A stretch of 9,521 nt of DNA from an uncultured Lachnospiraceae bacterium (GTDB lineage: Bacteria; Bacillota; Clostridia; Lachnospirales; Lachnospiraceae). Location: assembly GCA_910586275.1 (NCBI GenBank), contig CAJUIM010000129.1, positions 1 to 9,521 on the forward strand, in the 5' to 3' direction. Shown here piece after piece: positions 6,944-9,521 of the stretch (its first letter is position 1; every line of letters begins with the position of its first letter). The position numbers and the translations under genes were made by a program. The notes under the pieces were generated by a model. That model had not been told where the DNA came from. It saw only the letters and a list, made by a program, of their open reading frames with translations, and searched no databases.

Positions 6944-6988
6944 CATTGACACGCATTACGGACACTATTAAGGAACCAAGAAAGATTC

Positions 6989-7017
6989 TTTACAAATATT
7001 TTCCGTTAAATTATAAT
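6989..7017 (+). promoter_or_regulatory. Predicted promoter of the LacI-family regulator
   Basis: TTTACA (6989-6994), a 17-bp spacer and a perfect TATAAT (7012-7017) place the start of transcription near 7024, about 65 bases before the regulator start codon. A TTGACA at 6946-6951 has no -10 at proper spacing and is not preferred. Confidence 0.65.
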
Positions 7018-7089
7018 AGTCCTATGACCATGCGGTCCGCGAAACCGGGAACCATTGGCATCCGAATATTATCCGCTGTGGAGGTTCTT

Positions 7090-8085
7090 ATGAAGAAAGA
7101 TAATTATACCCCGACCATGAAAGACGTTGCCCGGGAAGCCGGAGTGGCTCTGGGCACAGTATCCAAAGTAGTTAATGGGCTGCCGGTAGGGGAAGCATAT
7201 AAAATCCGGGTAGAAAATGCCATAGAGAAGCTGAATTATCAAGTCAACAGTTATGCCCAAGGCCTCAAAGCCAATAAGACATACACGGCCGCTCTCCTTA
7301 TTCCCAATACCCTGCACCCATTTTATGCTTCCCTTGTTTACTATATCAACCAAGCGCTTTTAAAGAGAAAATACCGCATGCTGCTCTGTGCAACCGATTT
7401 TGACTCCAAGCAGGAGCAAGAATATATCACTATGGCGCAGCAAAATAAAGTAGACGGGATAATCGGCCTGACCTATAATCCCAATTTAATAATAGAAGAA
7501 AATATCCCTTTCGTAGCAATCGACCGCTCCATGGGGCCCAATATCCCCTGCGTGGCCAGCGACAATTTTGCCGGCGGGCAGCTGGCGGCCGAGAAGCTTG
7601 CAGATTTCGGCTGCAAAAACGTGGCTTTCCTGCGCACCGGCTCATCCTTGTCCAATGAACCAAATAAGCGGAAAGCCGGCTTCGAAAACGGCTGCCTTTC
7701 CCGCGGGCTTTCTTATGAAATGAAAATACTTGACGACGGAGCGCCTTATGAAGAATTTGAGATTTTTCTGAAGGAACATATCCGAAACGGAAAACTGACC
7801 TTTGACGGAATATTCTGCGTTACGGACGGTTTGGCTTATTCTGTCCTGAAAACATTGAGAAAATTGGGGCAGAACGTTCCGGAAGACGTGCAGGTTATCG
7901 GATTTGACGGCATACGCATTTTAGGAAACGCGGATTATATTTGCTCCACGATTGTGCAGCCCACGGCGGAGATTGCCGAAATGTCAGTAGAACTTCTTCT
8001 GCAGGAAAATATTTCGGTCAGGCCGCCGCTTGTCTGTCTTCCCGTCACTTACGCCTATGGCGGAACCACAATGGAGCCTTCGTGA
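7090..8085 (+). CDS. LacI/GalR-family transcriptional regulator of the sugar operon
   Basis: This 331-residue DNA-binding regulator probably represses the divergent sugar operon until a sugar ligand is bound. The helix-turn-helix is at about 9-30, with recognition helix GTVSKVVNG at 22-30, and a hinge follows at 50-60. The periplasmic-binding-like sensor domain starts near 64 and shows SDNFAGGQLAAEKL (157-170), RKAGF (194-198), VIGFDG (269-274) and a C-terminal IVQPTAEIAEMSVELL block (288-303). The start is set by TGGAGG five bases before the ATG at 7090; a 48-codon in-frame extension to 6946 has no family character. The hinge reads YQVNSYAQGL instead of the usual Y-x-PN-x-x-A-R-x-L, so the conserved Pro and Arg are replaced while the intercalating Leu is kept. 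Ligand and target are inferred from its position and the two matching operators. Confidence 0.9.
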   Translation: MKKDNYTPTMKDVAREAGVALGTVSKVVNGLPVGEAYKIRVENAIEKLNYQVNSYAQGLKANKTYTAALLIPNTLHPFYASLVYYINQALLKRKYRMLLCATDFDSKQEQEYITMAQQNKVDGIIGLTYNPNLIIEENIPFVAIDRSMGPNIPCVASDNFAGGQLAAEKLADFGCKNVAFLRTGSSLSNEPNKRKAGFENGCLSRGLSYEMKILDDGAPYEEFEIFLKEHIRNGKLTFDGIFCVTDGLAYSVLKTLRKLGQNVPEDVQVIGFDGIRILGNADYICSTIVQPTAEIAEMSVELLLQENISVRPPLVCLPVTYAYGGTTMEPS

Positions 8086-8117
8086 ACATCAAATGCACCG
8101 CTGCCAAGCAGCAGGGT

Positions 8118-8194
8118 ATTTGACTCCGGCGGCAGCCGCCAAATGCCTAAAGCGTGTTTGAAAATTCATTCCTGATAGCAATTTTCAGACACGC
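8118..8194. terminator. Tandem hairpins between convergent genes, possible bidirectional terminator
   Basis: Two inverted repeats lie between and across the ends of the convergent genes. The first is GGCGG-CAG-CCGCC at 8128-8140, with outer ATTT/AAAT pairing. The second has 15-base arms, GCGTGTTTGAAAATT (8152-8166) and AATTTTCAGACACGC (8180-8194), differing at one position, around a 13-base loop. Neither is followed by a strong T-tract (only TTTA on the minus strand), so terminator function is plausible from position but not proven. Confidence 0.4.
8145..8194. repeat. Palindromic dispersed repeat overlapping the 3' end of the synthetase gene
   Basis: This is the fuller copy of the repeat also seen at 5607-5630. 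Its right arm and loop encode the last eight codons and the TGA of the receiver-synthetase gene, ending VSENCYQE. The location suggests a REP-like element inserted at, or evolved with, the gene end. Confidence 0.5.
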
Positions 8195-9311
8195 CCCAAG
8201 CCCATCCTTCCTCCAGAACGCCCCCGGCCGGATACTTCTTCGCATCCTTCCCTAAATCAATCCGATTGCGTATTTCCTGCATCTGATAATCCAGAGTCTC
8301 TATGGAATCGGCGCAGGCTTTCAGCTGCGATACGATTTCATCCGCATCATCCACATCTTTCTTATACTTCAGTTTATGCTCCAGACTGGCCCAGAAATCC
8401 ATGGCTATGGTACGGAACTGCATCTCCACATTCATATTCTTTTTTCCTCCCGAAAGGAAAATCGGCACACTTAAAATCAGATGCAGGCTTCTGTATCCGT
8501 TCAGCTTTGGATGCTTAATATAGTCCTTTTCCCGCAGCAGCACAATGTCGTCCTGCCGGGTGAACAATTCCGCCAAACGGTAAATATCATCCGGGAAGGA
8601 ACAGATGACACGCACGCCTGCCACATCCATCAGCCTTTCCCTGATATTTTCCACTGTTGCCGGATATCCCTTCCGCTCCAGCTTTTCGTATATGCTCTCA
8701 GGTGTTTTCAGCCTGCTCTTAATGGACTCAAAGGGGTTTCTATTGTATTCCTGGGAAAATTCCGCATTCAGCGACTTCAGCCTTGTCTCCACTTCCATAA
8801 TGGCCGCGCCATATTCCAGCATCATCCGGTCAAAAGATTTGGCTTCCCTTAATTTCTCCGCCTGAATACGGATAATCCGGTCCTGTCTTCTCAGTGCCTC
8901 TTCCTGCTCTTCCACCTTCTGCTCCAGCTGGTTCTTGCACTGGAACAGTTCTATAGTATTTCTGATTCTGTTCTTCACCACGGAACTGACAAAAGGCTTA
9001 TGAATAAAATCCGAAACCCCCAGTTCAAAACACTGGCTTTCCACTTCCGCCGCCCCTTCCCCGCTGATCACCAACACAGGAATCCGCTGCAGCCAGCCGT
9101 TCTTTTTCATTTCCGCAATTACCGCAAAACCATCCATTTTAGGCATCCGCAAGTCCAAAAGCAGAGCAGCCGTCTTTCCCCTGCTCTCTTTCAGCTTCCG
9201 CAAAGCCGCCTCCCCGTCTTCCGCGGTATCCACGATATAGTCCTCTTCCAGTATATGATATAGCAAATTCCGGTTTAATTCCGTGTCATCCACTACAAGT
9301 ATCCTTTGCAT
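8166..9311 (-). CDS. Response-regulator receiver domain fused to a RelA/SpoT-type (p)ppGpp synthetase
   Basis: This is a 381-residue two-module cytoplasmic protein. Residues 1-120 form a CheY-like receiver: acidic pair Asp8-Asp9, phosphoacceptor Asp53 in LLLDLRMPKMDG, Ser83 and Lys105 (HKP). Residues about 121-160 are charged and probably coiled-coil. Residues about 165-352 match RelQ/YjbM-like small alarmone synthetases, with SRLKTPESIYEKL (199-211), DVAGVRVICSFPDDIY (229-244), KDYIKHPKLNGYRSLH (262-277) and VEMQFRTIAMDFWASLEHKLKYK (295-317). Asp229, Tyr273 and Glu296 at the expected catalytic positions suggest an active synthetase making pppGpp/ppGpp from ATP and GTP or GDP. No hydrolase (HD) or DNA-binding domain is present. 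AGGGAG seven bases upstream supports the start. It has its own promoter and no kinase gene nearby. The 29-residue tail beyond the synthetase fold is partly encoded by a repeat. Receiver control of alarmone synthesis is inference. Confidence 0.9.
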   Translation of the reverse strand: MQRILVVDDTELNRNLLYHILEEDYIVDTAEDGEAALRKLKESRGKTAALLLDLRMPKMDGFAVIAEMKKNGWLQRIPVLVISGEGAAEVESQCFELGVSDFIHKPFVSSVVKNRIRNTIELFQCKNQLEQKVEEQEEALRRQDRIIRIQAEKLREAKSFDRMMLEYGAAIMEVETRLKSLNAEFSQEYNRNPFESIKSRLKTPESIYEKLERKGYPATVENIRERLMDVAGVRVICSFPDDIYRLAELFTRQDDIVLLREKDYIKHPKLNGYRSLHLILSVPIFLSGGKKNMNVEMQFRTIAMDFWASLEHKLKYKKDVDDADEIVSQLKACADSIETLDYQMQEIRNRIDLGKDAKKYPAGGVLEEGWAWGVSENCYQE

Positions 9312-9392
9312 GCGTAATCTCCCTTCATCCCCTGCAGAACACTTTTTTACCGCGTTGCCTCTCCCATCGGCACCGTCCCTAATTCTCCATTC

Positions 9393-9421
9393 ATATTATC
9401 AAAGATACCAAAGAGATTCAA
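9393..9421 (-). promoter_or_regulatory. Predicted promoter of the receiver-synthetase gene
   Basis: On the minus strand TTGAAT (9421-9416), a 17-bp spacer and TAATAT (9398-9393), preceded by TGA as in an extended -10, predict transcription from about 9386 with a leader of about 75 nt. This would make the gene its own transcription unit. GATAAT with a 15-bp spacer is an overlapping alternative. Confidence 0.5.
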
Positions 9422-9521
9422 GTTTTTCCATAGAAATTCCCGAAATCAGTTTCCGGGTTCGGGGCCGCGCCGCCACCCGGGGCATATGGATTTCCCCTGC
9501 TGTCCGGCAAGGCATCCGGCA
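9422..9521. other. GC-rich right edge without an assigned gene
   Basis: I see no supported gene here. CCGGGT (9453-9458) and ACCCGG (9475-9480) could form a 6-bp stem, without a T-tract. TCCGGCA occurs at 9503-9509 and again at 9515-9521, a 12-bp spacing cut by the window edge. Confidence 0.4.

Larger units (their letters stand above)
6594..7089. promoter_or_regulatory. AT-rich divergent promoter and leader region
   Basis: This 496-bp gene-free region lies between the operon and its divergent regulator. It holds a minus-strand promoter, a plus-strand promoter, two operator-like sites, and the leaders of both transcripts (about 205 nt for the operon, about 65 nt for the regulator). Between the two operators the DNA is very AT-rich. 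It contains loosely repeated GTTTTGTA/TTTCAT blocks at 6881-6900 and 6905-6924 (16 of 20 bases identical). In the operon leader, two small inverted repeats are visible at 6618-6633 and 6642-6655. Confidence 0.7.

Noticed and set aside
6946..6951. TTGACA next to O2 as the regulator's -35
   Set aside because: The nearest -10-like sequence (TATTAA, 6966-6971) is only 14 bp away; TTTACA/TATAAT at 6989-7017 is much better.
6946..7089. 48-codon in-frame extension of the LacI-type regulator
   Set aside because: It would start upstream of the predicted promoter TTTACA-17-TATAAT, and the ATG at 7090 has TGGAGG at ideal spacing directly before the helix-turn-helix.
9401..9521. Open minus-strand frame entering from the right edge and ending near 9400
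   Set aside because: The translated sequence is Arg/Pro/Gly-rich without motif, and it would overlap the predicted promoter of the synthetase gene; noncoding is more likely.
1..9521. CRISPR array, tRNA, rRNA, insertion sequence or phage genes
   Set aside because: No regularly spaced repeats with unique spacers, no cloverleaf or rRNA segments, and no transposase or phage-like protein were seen. The left-edge repeat is contiguous and coding-compatible, unlike CRISPR.

Overview
The window looks like a chromosomal stretch from a Gram-positive gut anaerobe, most likely a Clostridia/Lachnospiraceae member. The support is strong AGGAGG-type ribosome binding sites before almost every gene, a lipoprotein-type sugar-binding protein with LplB/LplC-like permeases, roughly balanced GC in genes with AT-rich promoters, and a RelQ-like alarmone synthetase. 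The family-level assignment is inference; no rRNA or marker gene is present.

Layout. Positions 1-80 hold an 18-bp tandem repeat that is probably the 5' end of another minus-strand gene leaving the window. From about 6800 down to 155 runs a five-gene minus-strand sugar operon: two ABC permeases (6593-5649, 5545-4628), a large lipoprotein solute-binding protein (4609-2906), an intracellular GH32 beta-fructosidase (2856-1366) and a PfkB-family fructokinase (1111-155). A 254-bp gap between the last two contains an unrecognised palindromic element. A 496-bp AT-rich divergent promoter region (6594-7089) separates the operon from a plus-strand LacI-family repressor (7090-8085). It contains back-to-back promoters and two near-identical operator-like sites exactly 149 bp apart. 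A convergent, independently promoted minus-strand gene (9311-8166) encodes a CheY-like receiver domain fused through a probable coiled coil to a (p)ppGpp synthetase domain. The last ~100 bases are GC-rich with no assigned gene.

How it works together. The operon reads as import of an unphosphorylated beta-fructoside (sucrose or short fructo-oligosaccharides) by an ABC importer without its own ATPase, cytoplasmic hydrolysis by GH32, and phosphorylation of the released fructose. The divergent LacI-type protein probably represses the operon by binding both operators, perhaps with looping. The receiver-alarmone synthetase is a separate unit and the most unusual protein here: its architecture suggests that a phosphorelay could control stringent-response nucleotide synthesis.

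A short dispersed repeat (GCCTARAGCGTGTT...AAAATT) occurs just downstream of the first permease gene and at the 3' end of the synthetase gene, where it supplies the last codons. A fragment lies upstream of the fructokinase.
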